This document shows, piece by piece, positions 1-7,446 of a DNA stretch of 63,776 nucleotides. Position 1 is the first letter of the stretch. Every line of letters begins with the position of its first letter. Made by a program: the position numbers and the translations under genes. The stretch is from JAISXK01 sp031549625 (lineage in GTDB: Bacteria; Bacillota; Clostridia; Christensenellales; CAG-138), in the NCBI GenBank assembly GCA_031549625.1, contig JAVBPK010000068.1, forward strand, positions 1 through 63,776, read 5' to 3'. Under the pieces are notes generated by a model. The model saw nothing but the letters and a program-made list of their open reading frames with translations. It ran no database searches and was not told the DNA's origin.

Positions 1-197
1 CCTTCCGCATAACCACCGAGATATCCGCGCAGGCGGAAGGACTCCGCACAGTGTGGGTGCGATTCTTCCCCCCGTATACGCGCATCAACGCGCTCGAATC
101 CGATACCGGCTCCAATACCTGGCCGCTTGCCTGCATGGGAATCGGCGCCGTGCTGCTGCTGCTTTGCCGCAGGCGCGCGCGGCGCAAAAGGGAATAA
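1..197 (+). CDS. C-terminal end of a probable wall-anchored surface protein (partial)
   Basis: An open frame entering from the left edge (codons in phase with base 3) ends at TAA 195-197. The last 30 or so residues run Asp-Thr-Gly-Ser-Asn, then a hydrophobic stretch (Met-Gly-Ile-Gly-Ala-Val and four Leu), then a strongly basic tail (Arg-Arg-Arg-Ala-Arg-Arg-Lys-Arg-Glu). That order is the layout of Gram-positive sortase sorting signals, although a textbook LPXTG is not visible; the TG-x-N segment is the nearest match. The substrate or function of the main protein lies outside the window. It could instead be an ordinary single-pass membrane protein with a cytoplasmic tail. Confidence 0.55.
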   Translation, partial: FRITTEISAQAEGLRTVWVRFFPPYTRINALESDTGSNTWPLACMGIGAVLLLLCRRRARRKRE

Positions 198-251
198 AGC
201 AAAAGCCCCCCCCTTTGGTGAGTGACGGGGCAAATAAGAACGCTGTTATAC

Positions 252-282
252 AAAAATCGGCATACGCGCTATGCTGATTTTT
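252..282. terminator. Bidirectional hairpin terminator
   Basis: A 13-bp stem (one G-T pair) with a 5-nt loop, A-rich on its left arm and ending in five T on the right, stands 55 bases after the stop of the surface-protein fragment. It can act as an intrinsic terminator for that gene. Confidence 0.65.
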
Positions 283-571
283 GCTGTTTACCGGCTTATC
301 CAAGCTTTCGCAATCGGTTGCGCGCCGTTGCGTTGCCGCTTGCTTTCATGCGGCCGCAGCCTTTGTCCGGGAGGCTGTTATCCATATACTTACAGGCCAA
401 AGGGAAGGTTTGCCGCCCGTGCGGCCGTCCTCACAAAAAAAGGCGTTTTCTTGGTGCATTTCGCGTAGCCGCGTAGTATAATACAGCAGAATACGTTTTA
501 CGGAAGTTTGGATGAAGGCGGAGGCGGCGCGCCGGTGCGCCATGCTCGCTTTCGCAAAGGAGATACTTCGC
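283..571 (+). promoter_or_regulatory. trkA upstream region with a -10-like box
   Basis: No convincing gene is seen between the terminator and trkA. A perfect TATAAT lies at 477-482 with no good -35 at normal spacing (TTGGTG at 451 is 20 bases away). The ribosome-binding site AAAGGAG is at 556-562. I looked for a c-di-AMP riboswitch, common before potassium transporters in this phylum, and could not find its conserved segments. Confidence 0.3.
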
Positions 572-1936
572 ATGAAAATCATAGTTGTGGGCGACGGCAA
601 GGTTGGTTACACGCTGACCCAGCAGCTTTCTCTGGAAGACCATGAGTTGGTGGTTATCGACAACAACCCCGCCGTCCTGCGCGAACTGCAGGAATCGCTC
701 GACGTAGCTATATTGGTGGGCAATGGGGCGAGCGTAGAAATACAGCGCAAGGCGGAGGTGCCCACGGCCGATATACTCATAGCGGCCACCTCTAGGGATG
801 AGGTCAATTTGCTTTGCTGCATGGTGGCGCGCAAGCTTGGCTGCAAAAACACCATCGCCCGCGTGCGAAACCCCGAATACGATCAAAATCTGCGCTTGCT
901 GAAAGAAGAGCTGGCGCTTTCTTTGCATATTAACCCCGAACGTGCCACTGCACGCGAAATATTCCGGCTGCTGCAATTCCCCTCGTTTTTGCAGCGCGAT
1001 TCTTTCGCAAAGGGCCGCGTGGAACTTGTGGAGCTCAAGCTCAAGCCGGGCAATGTGCTCATAGACAAACGGCTTTCCGAAATGAGCTCCATCGGTTTTG
1101 ATAAGCTGCGCGCGCTCATTTGCACGGTAGACCGCGCGGGCGAGGTTACCATACCGGGCGGCCATTTCCGGCTGCGTGAAGGCGATAAAATCACCGTGGC
1201 GGCGGATGCCACCGAGATAGCAAAGCTGCTGAAGGTGCTGCACATCAGCAGCCATGGTACGGAAAGCGCTATGATTATCGGTGGCGGGCGCATAGCGGAA
1301 TACCTGGCGAAGATGCTGCTGGCCGCCCGCGTGCAGGTCACCATAGTGGAACGCAATATCGACCGCTGCAAAGAGCTGTGCGAGCTTTTGCCGGATGCGC
1401 TTGTGCTGCAGGGCGACGGCACACAGCAGGAATTTTTGCTTTCCGAAGGCATAGAATCCACAGACGCGCTCGTTACGCTTACAGGCATAGACGAAGAAAA
1501 CCTCATCGTTTCCATGTTTGGCGACCATATCGGTGTGCCGAAAACCATCACGAAAATCAACCGCACGGAATACGCCGCCGTATTCAAAGACAAGGGAATC
1601 GACACAATCGTGAGTCCCAAATTGCTTACCGCAAACGAGATTATCAGCTATGTGCGCGCCATCGACAATACGTCGGGCGGTTCCGTTGTGACGCTTGCGC
1701 GCATCGTGAACGGCAACGCGGAAGCCATGGAGTTTTTCCTGAACGCGGACGCGCCTTACCTGGGCGTGCCGCTGCACGAACTGACTCTCAAGCCAAACCG
1801 CCTGATCGCGGCCATCATCCGCGCTAAAAAGGTCATCATACCCAAAGGCGGCGACCATATGGAGCGAGGCGACACCGTCATCGTTATCGCGCCCGCGGAA
1901 AGCGCCACGGCGGACATGAAGGACATATTCCGGTAA
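572..1936 (+). CDS. trkA: Trk system potassium uptake regulator TrkA
   Basis: 454 residues. It is the cytoplasmic regulatory subunit that binds the membrane channel TrkH and gates K+ uptake in response to nucleotides. The N-terminus carries the Rossmann motif G-D-G-K-V-G; a TrkA-C domain follows, and the RCK unit is repeated in the second half (new Rossmann segment Ile-Ile-Gly-Gly-Gly-Arg near residue 230, with a second TrkA-C at the end). This tandem two-unit layout and length match classical TrkA rather than the half-size KtrA. ATG 572 was chosen because AAAGGAG precedes it by 9 bases; an in-frame ATG at 512 would add 20 residues unlike the family. trkH follows after 36 bases, so they are probably co-transcribed. 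Confidence 0.93.
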   Translation: MKIIVVGDGKVGYTLTQQLSLEDHELVVIDNNPAVLRELQESLDVAILVGNGASVEIQRKAEVPTADILIAATSRDEVNLLCCMVARKLGCKNTIARVRNPEYDQNLRLLKEELALSLHINPERATAREIFRLLQFPSFLQRDSFAKGRVELVELKLKPGNVLIDKRLSEMSSIGFDKLRALICTVDRAGEVTIPGGHFRLREGDKITVAADATEIAKLLKVLHISSHGTESAMIIGGGRIAEYLAKMLLAARVQVTIVERNIDRCKELCELLPDALVLQGDGTQQEFLLSEGIESTDALVTLTGIDEENLIVSMFGDHIGVPKTITKINRTEYAAVFKDKGIDTIVSPKLLTANEIISYVRAIDNTSGGSVVTLARIVNGNAEAMEFFLNADAPYLGVPLHELTLKPNRLIAAIIRAKKVIIPKGGDHMERGDTVIVIAPAESATADMKDIFR

Positions 1937-1972
1937 GAGAAATAAGCGGAAAGCATACACGAAGGAATACGC

Positions 1973-3424
1973 ATGAACATCCGAACAATCGTTATCTATA
2001 TTGGAAACCTGCTGCTGTGGGAAAGCGTGGCGATGGTGCCCGCGCTGGGTATTGCGTGGTACAACAACGAAAAGGCCGCCGCAAATGCCATAGCGGCCAC
2101 TATTTTTTTGTTGGTTCTCGTCGGGCTGCCGCTTATGCGGCTCAAAAGGCAGAAGACGGGCTTTCAGGCGCGCGAAGGCTTTATTACCGTGGCGCTCGGC
2201 TGGATACTTATCTCGCTTTTTGGCGCGCTGCCCTTCTTTTTAAGCAAAGCGATCCCGAATTACATAGACGCTTTCTTTGAAACCGTTTCCGGCTTCACCA
2301 CCACAGGCGCAAGCATCCTGCAAGAAATCGAAAGCATGCCCCGCGGCTTGCTGTATTGGCGCAGCTTTACGCACTGGGTGGGCGGCATGGGCGTGCTTGT
2401 GCTTGTGCTGGCGTTTTCTTCGCTGGCAAAGGGTGGCGGCGCGCTGCACCTGATGCGCGCGGAAAGCCCGGGCCCTTCCGTGGGCAAGCTCACACCGACT
2501 TTGCGCCAAACAGCCCGCATACTGTACAGCATTTATGTGGTGCTCACGCTCGTGCAAATCGTGCTGCTGCTGCTTGGCGGCATGTCGCTGTTTGATAGCG
2601 CCTGCCATACATTCGGCACGGCGGGCACGGGCGGCTTCAGCGTGAAAAACCTAAGCGTGGGCGCGTATCAAAGCACATACATCGAAATTGTCATCGGCGT
2701 ATTCATGCTGCTGTTTGGCATGAACTTTGCCATGTTCTACCTTTTGCTGCTGCGGCAGTTTGGCGCGGTATGGAAAAATCAGGAATTGCGGCTGTATTTG
2801 GCGCTGGCCGTATTCTTTACGATCATCATTGCGTTTAATATCTGGCCGCAATACGGCAGCTTTTCGCAGGCGCTGCTCAAAAGCTTTTTTCAGGTATCCT
2901 CTATCATCACCACAACGGGTTTCGCAACGGCGGATTTCAACGCATGGCCGCAGCTTGCCCGTTATTCGATTGTGCTGCTCACGTTTTTGGGTGCGTGCGC
3001 CGGTTCCACGGCGGGCGGGCTAAAATCATCCCGCGTGCTCATATTATGGCAGTCGCTGAAAAGTCACATGCATATCATGCTGCGCCCGCGGGCCATACGC
3101 CCCGTTCGCGTGGAAGGCCATACGCTGGAGGAAGAAGTTGTGCGCGGCGTACATTCCTTTTTGGCGGCGTACATGTTTATAGCGCTCATATCCATGCTTC
3201 TGCTTTCCATGGATAATTTCAGCCTGGAAACGACGCTCACGTCCGTCGTTACCGCGCTGGGCAACACAGGCCCGGGTTTGGATATGGTCGGCCCGCGCGG
3301 CAATTTCTTTGCGTTTTCACCGCTTTCCAAGCTGGTGCTCTGCGCGGATATGCTGCTTGGGCGGCTGGAAATATTCCCGCTGTTGCTGCTGTTTTCGCCC
3401 GCCACATGGCGGCGGCAGGCATAG
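1973..3424 (+). CDS. trkH: Trk system potassium transporter TrkH
   Basis: 483 residues and strongly hydrophobic, with about ten membrane segments arranged as repeated membrane-pore-membrane units. Selectivity-filter-like segments are visible: Thr-Thr-Gly-Ala (near 107), Gly-Thr-Gly-Gly-Phe-Ser (near 222), Thr-Thr-Thr-Gly-Phe-Ala (near 315) and Gly-Asn-Thr-Gly-Pro-Gly (near 430). The Gly-x-x-Gly-Ser-Thr-Ala-Gly-Gly segment near 341 is typical of the family. It is the ion-conducting partner of TrkA just upstream. Length is normal. A hairpin with an 8-bp GC-rich stem (3427-3453) follows the stop but has no T-tract. Confidence 0.92.
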   Translation: MNIRTIVIYIGNLLLWESVAMVPALGIAWYNNEKAAANAIAATIFLLVLVGLPLMRLKRQKTGFQAREGFITVALGWILISLFGALPFFLSKAIPNYIDAFFETVSGFTTTGASILQEIESMPRGLLYWRSFTHWVGGMGVLVLVLAFSSLAKGGGALHLMRAESPGPSVGKLTPTLRQTARILYSIYVVLTLVQIVLLLLGGMSLFDSACHTFGTAGTGGFSVKNLSVGAYQSTYIEIVIGVFMLLFGMNFAMFYLLLLRQFGAVWKNQELRLYLALAVFFTIIIAFNIWPQYGSFSQALLKSFFQVSSIITTTGFATADFNAWPQLARYSIVLLTFLGACAGSTAGGLKSSRVLILWQSLKSHMHIMLRPRAIRPVRVEGHTLEEEVVRGVHSFLAAYMFIALISMLLLSMDNFSLETTLTSVVTALGNTGPGLDMVGPRGNFFAFSPLSKLVLCADMLLGRLEIFPLLLLFSPATWRRQA

Positions 3425-3496
3425 CGGCGGCTGCCTTCTGTAATAGCAGCCGCGAAACGCACGCTTTGCGTCGCCGCAACAACGTTCAATTCATAA

Positions 3497-3525
3497 TTGA
3501 CCGCGCATTTTCCCTGTCGTACAAT
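3497..3525 (+). promoter_or_regulatory. Sigma-A type promoter
   Basis: TTGACC (3497-3502), a 17-base spacer and TACAAT (3520-3525) lie just upstream of the acidic-repeat gene that starts at 3548, so this gene probably has its own vegetative promoter and a very short leader. Confidence 0.7.
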
Positions 3526-3547
3526 GAACATAGATGGGGGGGCTTTT

Positions 3548-4378
3548 ATGCCGCGAGACTACACAAAAGTGAAGCATTTGGAGCCGATCATTTTCGAAAT
3601 GAAAAAGGCCGGCAGGACAAACGCGCAAATCGGCCTGGAGTTTGGCCTCACAAAAGCGCAGGTAAAAGGCATTGTAAAACGCTTTAACCGCCGGCAAAAC
3701 GCGGACGAATTTGGTGACGACGAATATGCCGAATCCGTTGATGCAGCGGGGGGGCTTTTTGCGGAAGAAGAAACGGAAGAGGCGGCGCAGTACGAAGCGG
3801 AGCCTTTCGAGGAAGAAGAAGCGGAGGCGGCGGCGCAGTACGAAGCGGAGCCTTTCGAGGAAGAAGAAGCGGAAGCGGCGGCGCAGTACGAAGCGGAGCC
3901 TTTCGAGGAAGAAGAAGCCGAAGAGGCGGCGCAGTACGAAGCGGAGCCTTTCGAGGAAGAAGAAGCCGAAGAAATAACGCAATACGAAACCGAAGCGGAC
4001 AGCGACGCGGCGGAAGCAAGCACGAACGCCCAAACAGCCCCGCCCGCAAGCGCCATCAAAACGGCGCCGCTTCCGCGTGACGATGCCGAAACGCGGGAAA
4101 AATTGCTCGCCTCCATATCCGCGGAATTTGGCCCGCATGGCAAATACGCAGCCGCAACCAAAGCGGCCGCGCCCGCCCTAAGCGCCGAACCGCGCCTGAA
4201 GCCACGGCCCGCGGCCTTGCCGGAGCTCGGTGAAATACCAACCGGCCTGCAAACGAAAAAACAAGTGGATGTGGAACTCACGCGCCTTTCTTCCGAAATG
4301 GAGGACTTGGAAAAAGCCCTCAAAGAGATCGATAAAATATGGGCGCGTCTGGAGAAAACGCGTAAAACATTAAAATAG
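3548..4378 (+). CDS. HTH protein with tandem acidic repeats and a C-terminal coiled coil
   Basis: 276 residues, function unknown. Residues 1-50 resemble the helix-turn-helix start of IS3-family transposase OrfA proteins (a Tyr-x-Lys lead-in, then Thr-Asn-x-Gln-Ile-Gly-x-x-Phe-Gly-Leu and a basic end). Residues 78-141 are four near-identical 16-residue acidic repeats centred on Gln-Tyr-Glu-Ala-Glu-Pro-Phe-Glu. An Ala/Pro-rich region follows, and the last 40 residues look like a charged coiled coil. ATG 3548 follows a G-rich SD; an upstream in-frame start at 3497 overlaps the promoter. No second transposase frame or terminal inverted repeats are present, so I infer a standalone protein and not an active insertion sequence. 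It could be a DNA-binding structural or regulatory protein. Confidence 0.7.
   Translation: MPRDYTKVKHLEPIIFEMKKAGRTNAQIGLEFGLTKAQVKGIVKRFNRRQNADEFGDDEYAESVDAAGGLFAEEETEEAAQYEAEPFEEEEAEAAAQYEAEPFEEEEAEAAAQYEAEPFEEEEAEEAAQYEAEPFEEEEAEEITQYETEADSDAAEASTNAQTAPPASAIKTAPLPRDDAETREKLLASISAEFGPHGKYAAATKAAAPALSAEPRLKPRPAALPELGEIPTGLQTKKQVDVELTRLSSEMEDLEKALKEIDKIWARLEKTRKTLK
3779..3970 (+). repeat. Four tandem 48-bp repeats inside a coding region
   Basis: Four consecutive 48-base units (starting at 3779, 3827, 3875 and 3923) differ at only a few positions, mostly GCG/GCC and GAG/GAA changes. They encode the 16-residue acidic repeats and keep the reading frame. The near identity points to recent slippage or recombination, so copy number probably varies among strains. 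Confidence 0.92.
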
Positions 4379-4394
4379 GCGTTTTGGCGTATGA

Positions 4395-4427
4395 GGGGAT
4401 GATGAGCGGCGATCGTACATCATCCCC
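4395..4427 (+). terminator. Hairpin terminator after the acidic-repeat gene
   Basis: A 10-bp stem (GGGGATGATG and its complement) with a 13-base loop begins 17 bases after the stop and is followed by a pyrimidine-rich tail. The weak T-run lowers confidence. The next 190 bases (4428-4619) hold no gene that I can support. Confidence 0.55.
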
Positions 4428-4619
4428 CCTTCTTCATTCTATTTCGACCTAGGTAAACGCTGATGAATGCAGGCGGAGACGTCTTTGCGGTTCTTTATCC
4501 CTCCGGCAGCGTCATCGGAACTTGAAATAGCGCCGCTATTCCTGCGTTCCATCTTCCTTGCCGGAGAAAAAAACTCCTCGCAAATCCGCCACCTTCATTT
4601 AATCAGCGATTACCTAGCA

Positions 4620-4666
4620 TTGACACAGGCGCCCCTAAAAGATATACTAATTTAGTAAATTACTAA
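4620..4666 (+). promoter_or_regulatory. Consensus sigma-A promoter with overlapping operator-like palindrome
   Basis: TTGACA (4620-4625), 17-base spacer, TATACT (4643-4648). From the -10 into the expected start site lie two interlocked inverted repeats: ACTAA-T-TTAGT (4646-4656) and TTAGTAA-A-TTACTAA (4652-4666). Such a site over the start point would suit a repressor (for example of the MarR type), but no regulator gene is adjacent. The ribosome-binding site AAAAGGAG follows directly. Confidence 0.65.
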
Positions 4667-4678
4667 AAGGAGTGCCAT

Positions 4679-5161
4679 ATGTCTATACCAACCCAACTCA
4701 AACACAAGCCGGTGCTTGTTTGCGAAAACTACGAGCAAGTGGACGGCCGCAGCGCGTATGCGTCCGAGGCGAAGGGCCTTTCTTTGGGCCTTGCGCAGTG
4801 GAACGACAGAGGGCGCGTGGACGCGTCCGCCAAGGTTTGGCGGTATACCGGCGAAAAATGGTCGCGCCAAAGCGAGGAGCTGCCGCTGCACCGTGTGCTG
4901 GATTTGGCCATATTGGTTGCGACGGGCCTGCGCTATTTCCAGGAAGAAAGCTATCGCCACCCGCGCCTGTATGATCCGCAAGCGCCTCAATTAGGCCGTA
5001 TCGGCGTGCAGGGCGACGCCATGACGGTATCCGTTTGCGTAGAAAACCCAAATATTGACGAGGACATTGCCCTGCTGCGGGACGCGCTGGCAAAGGACGG
5101 CGAATTGCTGGGCGAGCGCCTGCGCGTGCTCGGCGGGCTGCTGAGGGACATGGGCTGTTAG
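4679..5161 (+). CDS. Conserved protein, DUF6530-like
   Basis: 160 residues, soluble, with no signal peptide. The N-terminal half contains the strongly conserved-looking segment Ala-Lys-Gly-Leu-Ser-Leu-Gly-Leu-Ala-Gln-Trp-Asn-Asp-Arg-Gly, then Lys-Val-Trp-Arg-Tyr-Thr-Gly-Glu-Lys-Trp-Ser-Arg-Gln-Ser-Glu-Glu-Leu-Pro-Leu-His-Arg. I associate this with the uncharacterised DUF6530 family from memory; the assignment needs a profile search. No function is known to me. It is monocistronic: its own strong promoter and palindrome precede it and a T-box operon follows. The ATG follows AGGAG at 6 bases. Confidence 0.7.
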   Translation: MSIPTQLKHKPVLVCENYEQVDGRSAYASEAKGLSLGLAQWNDRGRVDASAKVWRYTGEKWSRQSEELPLHRVLDLAILVATGLRYFQEESYRHPRLYDPQAPQLGRIGVQGDAMTVSVCVENPNIDEDIALLRDALAKDGELLGERLRVLGGLLRDMGC

Positions 5162-5178
5162 CGAAAGGCATATTTTGC

Positions 5179-5207
5179 TTGACAAACGCGCTCCGCTTGG
5201 GCATACT
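5179..5207 (+). promoter_or_regulatory. Sigma-A promoter of the glyS T-box operon
   Basis: TTGACA (5179-5184), 17-base spacer, CATACT (5202-5207); transcription would begin near 5214, at the 5' end of the T-box leader. Confidence 0.75.
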
Positions 5208-5213
5208 ATCAAG

Positions 5214-5406
5214 CAAACGCGATATGGCGGGGATGGGAATACGCGCGGCGATTGTTGCAAGAGCGAGCTGGGGAAGGTGCAAGCCCGGCGCAAAACAGCC
5301 GCGTCTGGCAACCCGGAGCCAAGCAATTGAAAGTGGGCGGCATTGCCGCCAAAAAGGGTGGAACCGCGGGCACAAGCTCGTCCCTTTATCAGGGCGGGCT
5401 TTTTTG
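5214..5406 (+). promoter_or_regulatory. T-box riboswitch (glycine) controlling glyS
   Basis: The near-universal T-box sequence GGGTGGAACCGCGGGC is at 5356-5371, followed at once by a terminator hairpin (5374-5400, arms AAGC-CGTCCCT and AGGGCG-GCTT) and a run of T. Upstream, 5230-5340 folds into GC-rich stems with a Stem-I-like GGGGAAGGTG segment near 5272; a GGC triplet near 5249 is a candidate glycine specifier. Uncharged tRNA-Gly would stabilise the antiterminator and allow transcription of the synthetase gene. Identification as T-box rests on the T-box and terminator; the specifier assignment is inferred mainly from the gene downstream. Confidence 0.92.
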
Positions 5407-5499
5407 TTTCCCCAAAACTGGCCCGCATAAACGATATCCGAAAACAGCGATCAGGAAGAGCAACAGGAATTTCATTCAAAATTTGGAGGATTGACCAGC

Positions 5500-6888
5500 A
5501 TGGAAAAGACGATGGACAAAATTGTGGCGCTTTGCAAAAGCCGCGGCTACATCTTCCCCGGTTCGGAAATATACGGCGGGCTCGCGAACTCTTGGGATTA
5601 TGGCCCGCTGGGCGTAGAATTCAAAAACAATGTCAAGCTCGCCTGGTGGAAAAAGTTCGTACAGGAAAGCCCCTACAACGTCGGTATGGATGCCGCTATA
5701 TTGATGAACCCTAAAGTGTGGGTGGCCTCCGGCCATGTCGGCGGGTTTTCGGATCCGCTCATGGACTGCAAAGCATGCAAGTCGCGCTTTCGCGCCGACA
5801 AGCTGATCGAGGACTACGTGGCCGAGCAGCATATCGACAATGTGCGTCCGGACGGCTGGAACAACGCGCAAATGGAAGAATACATCGAAAAGCAAGGCAT
5901 CGCCTGCCCCGATTGCGGCGCAAAGACGTTTACGTCCATCCGCAAGTTCAACCTCATGTTTAAAACATTTCAGGGCGTCACGGAGGATAGCTCCGCGGAA
6001 ATCTACCTGCGCCCCGAAACGGCACAGGGCATATTTGTAAATTTCAAAAACGTGCAGCGCACCACCCGCAAAAAGATCCCCTTTGGCATTGCGCAAATCG
6101 GCAAATCATTCCGCAACGAAATCACGCCGGGCAACTTCATATTCCGCATCCGCGAATTCGAGCAGATGGAGCTGGAATTTTTCTGCGAGCCGGGCACGGA
6201 TCTCGAGTGGTATGAATACTGGAAGGCGTACTGCAAAAACTGGCTGCTCAATCTCGGCCTGAAGGAAGAAAACATCAAAATGCGTGAACACGCCAAGGAA
6301 GAGCTTTCGCACTATTCCAAGGGTACCACGGATATCGAATTCCTCTTCCCCTTTGGCTGGGGCGAGCTGTGGGGCATCGCGGACAGAACCGACTTTGACC
6401 TCAAGCAGCACGCGAGCCATTCCGGCGAAAACATGGAATACGTCGATCCCTTCGACAACGCGAAAAAATACATCCCCTACTGCGTCGAGCCCTCGCTTGG
6501 CGCCGACCGCGTAGCATTGGCCTTCCTGTGTGACGCGTATGATGAGGAGGAGCTGGAAGGCGGCGATATCCGCAACGTGATGCGCCTGCACCCCGCCCTC
6601 GCCCCCTTCAAGGCCGCCGTGCTGCCACTGCAAAAGAAGCTGGGCGAAAAAGCGCAGGAAGTGTATACGCTGCTCAGCTGCAACTGCATGGTAGACTACG
6701 ACGAAACCGGCGCCATCGGCCGCCGCTACCGCAGGCAGGACGAAATCGGCACGCCGCTGTGCATCACCATCGACTTCGACACGATGGAAGATAACACGGT
6801 CACCGTGCGCGACCGCGACACGATGACGCAAATCCGCCTGCCCATCGACGAGCTGCCCGCCTATATACAAAAGCAGCAGGAGTTTTAA
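5500..6888 (+). CDS. glyS: Glycine--tRNA ligase (single-chain type)
   Basis: 462 residues, the usual length of the homodimeric class II glycyl-tRNA synthetase (not the alpha2-beta2 GlyQ/GlyS type). Family landmarks are the N-terminal Ser-Arg-Gly-Tyr-Ile-Phe-Pro-Gly-Ser-Glu-Ile-Tyr-Gly-Gly segment, Trp-Asp-Tyr-Gly-Pro-Leu-Gly, class II motif 2 (Phe-Arg-Asn-Glu-Ile-Thr-Pro), and motif 3 (Gly-Ala-Asp-Arg-Val). An insertion carries cysteine pairs (near Cys-91/94 and Cys-131/134) that may bind zinc. An anticodon-binding domain follows from about residue 365. ATG 5500 is 10 bases after GGAGG; a TTG at 5491 sits on the SD and is rejected. It charges tRNA-Gly and is regulated by the T-box leader in front. 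Confidence 0.95.
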   Translation: MEKTMDKIVALCKSRGYIFPGSEIYGGLANSWDYGPLGVEFKNNVKLAWWKKFVQESPYNVGMDAAILMNPKVWVASGHVGGFSDPLMDCKACKSRFRADKLIEDYVAEQHIDNVRPDGWNNAQMEEYIEKQGIACPDCGAKTFTSIRKFNLMFKTFQGVTEDSSAEIYLRPETAQGIFVNFKNVQRTTRKKIPFGIAQIGKSFRNEITPGNFIFRIREFEQMELEFFCEPGTDLEWYEYWKAYCKNWLLNLGLKEENIKMREHAKEELSHYSKGTTDIEFLFPFGWGELWGIADRTDFDLKQHASHSGENMEYVDPFDNAKKYIPYCVEPSLGADRVALAFLCDAYDEEELEGGDIRNVMRLHPALAPFKAAVLPLQKKLGEKAQEVYTLLSCNCMVDYDETGAIGRRYRRQDEIGTPLCITIDFDTMEDNTVTVRDRDTMTQIRLPIDELPAYIQKQQEF

Positions 6889-6902
6889 TTCACACTTGAC
6901 TC

Positions 6903-6947
6903 AAACGGTATAGCGGGGCGGAAAGCTTTGTTATGCCGTTTGTTTTT
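6903..6947 (+). terminator. Intrinsic terminator after glyS
   Basis: A 10-bp stem (AAACGGTATA paired with TATGCCGTTT, one G-T) followed by G and five T, 15 bases after the glyS stop. Confidence 0.75.
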
Positions 6948-7068
6948 GTAAGAAATCATGCAAAAGCTCTGCTTTGTGTTATAATAGGTAAACGTATACG
7001 CCGCATAACGGCGGTGTAAGCGGGAATACGCAGGCCTGTATGTTTTTTGTTTTGAAAGGAGCGCGCAT

Positions 7069-7440
7069 ATGCAGTTCAAGATGGTACACAACAATTTCAA
7101 CGTAACAAATCTTGAAAGAAGCCTCGCTTTTTACAAAGAAGCGCTCGGCCTCGCGCCTGTGCGCGAAAAGGCGGCGCCCGACGGCTCGTTCAGGCTGGTG
7201 TTCCTGGGCGACGGCGTGTCCCAGCATCAGCTGGAGCTTACCTGGGTGCGCGAGCATCCGCAAGCATACGACTTGGGCGAAAACGAATTTCATCTCGCCT
7301 TTACCGTAGAAGATTTTCAGGCCGCGCATGCCCTGCATGAAAAAATGGGCTGCATCTGTTATGAAAACCCGGCCATGGGCATCTATTTCATAAACGATCC
7401 CGATAACTACTGGCTGGAGATTATCCCGCAAAACAGGTAG
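7069..7440 (+). CDS. VOC (glyoxalase/lactoylglutathione lyase-like) family protein
   Basis: 123 residues forming the two beta-alpha-beta-beta-beta units of the vicinal-oxygen-chelate fold. Metal-ligand-like residues are visible in the usual places: His near the start (Met-Val-His-Asn-Asn-Phe-Asn-Val), Glu in Leu-Glu-Leu-Thr, His in Phe-His-Leu-Ala-Phe, and Glu in Trp-Leu-Glu-Ile. This matches glyoxalase-I-like metalloenzymes, but substrate cannot be predicted. A TATAAT box lies at 6980-6985 without a clear -35. The SD GAAAGGAG precedes ATG 7069. The hydrolase gene follows after 6 bases, so the two are probably an operon. Confidence 0.85.
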   Translation: MQFKMVHNNFNVTNLERSLAFYKEALGLAPVREKAAPDGSFRLVFLGDGVSQHQLELTWVREHPQAYDLGENEFHLAFTVEDFQAAHALHEKMGCICYENPAMGIYFINDPDNYWLEIIPQNR

Positions 7441-7446
7441 GCAGGC

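Noticed and set aside
283..571. Possible c-di-AMP riboswitch before trkA
   Set aside because: None of the conserved segments I can recall is present; only GC-rich hairpins without pattern.
431..1960. Long minus-strand open frame opposite trkA (509 codons)
   Set aside because: It is the antisense shadow of trkA: composition rich in His, Gln, Arg, no SD or family features, while the plus strand encodes an obvious TrkA.
3779..3970. CRISPR array
   Set aside because: Units are contiguous with no unique spacers and encode protein repeats in frame.
3491..4138. Minus-strand frames with Phe/Arg/Leu repeats over the 48-bp repeats
   Set aside because: They mirror the tandem repeats; the plus frame has promoter, SD, HTH similarity and terminator.
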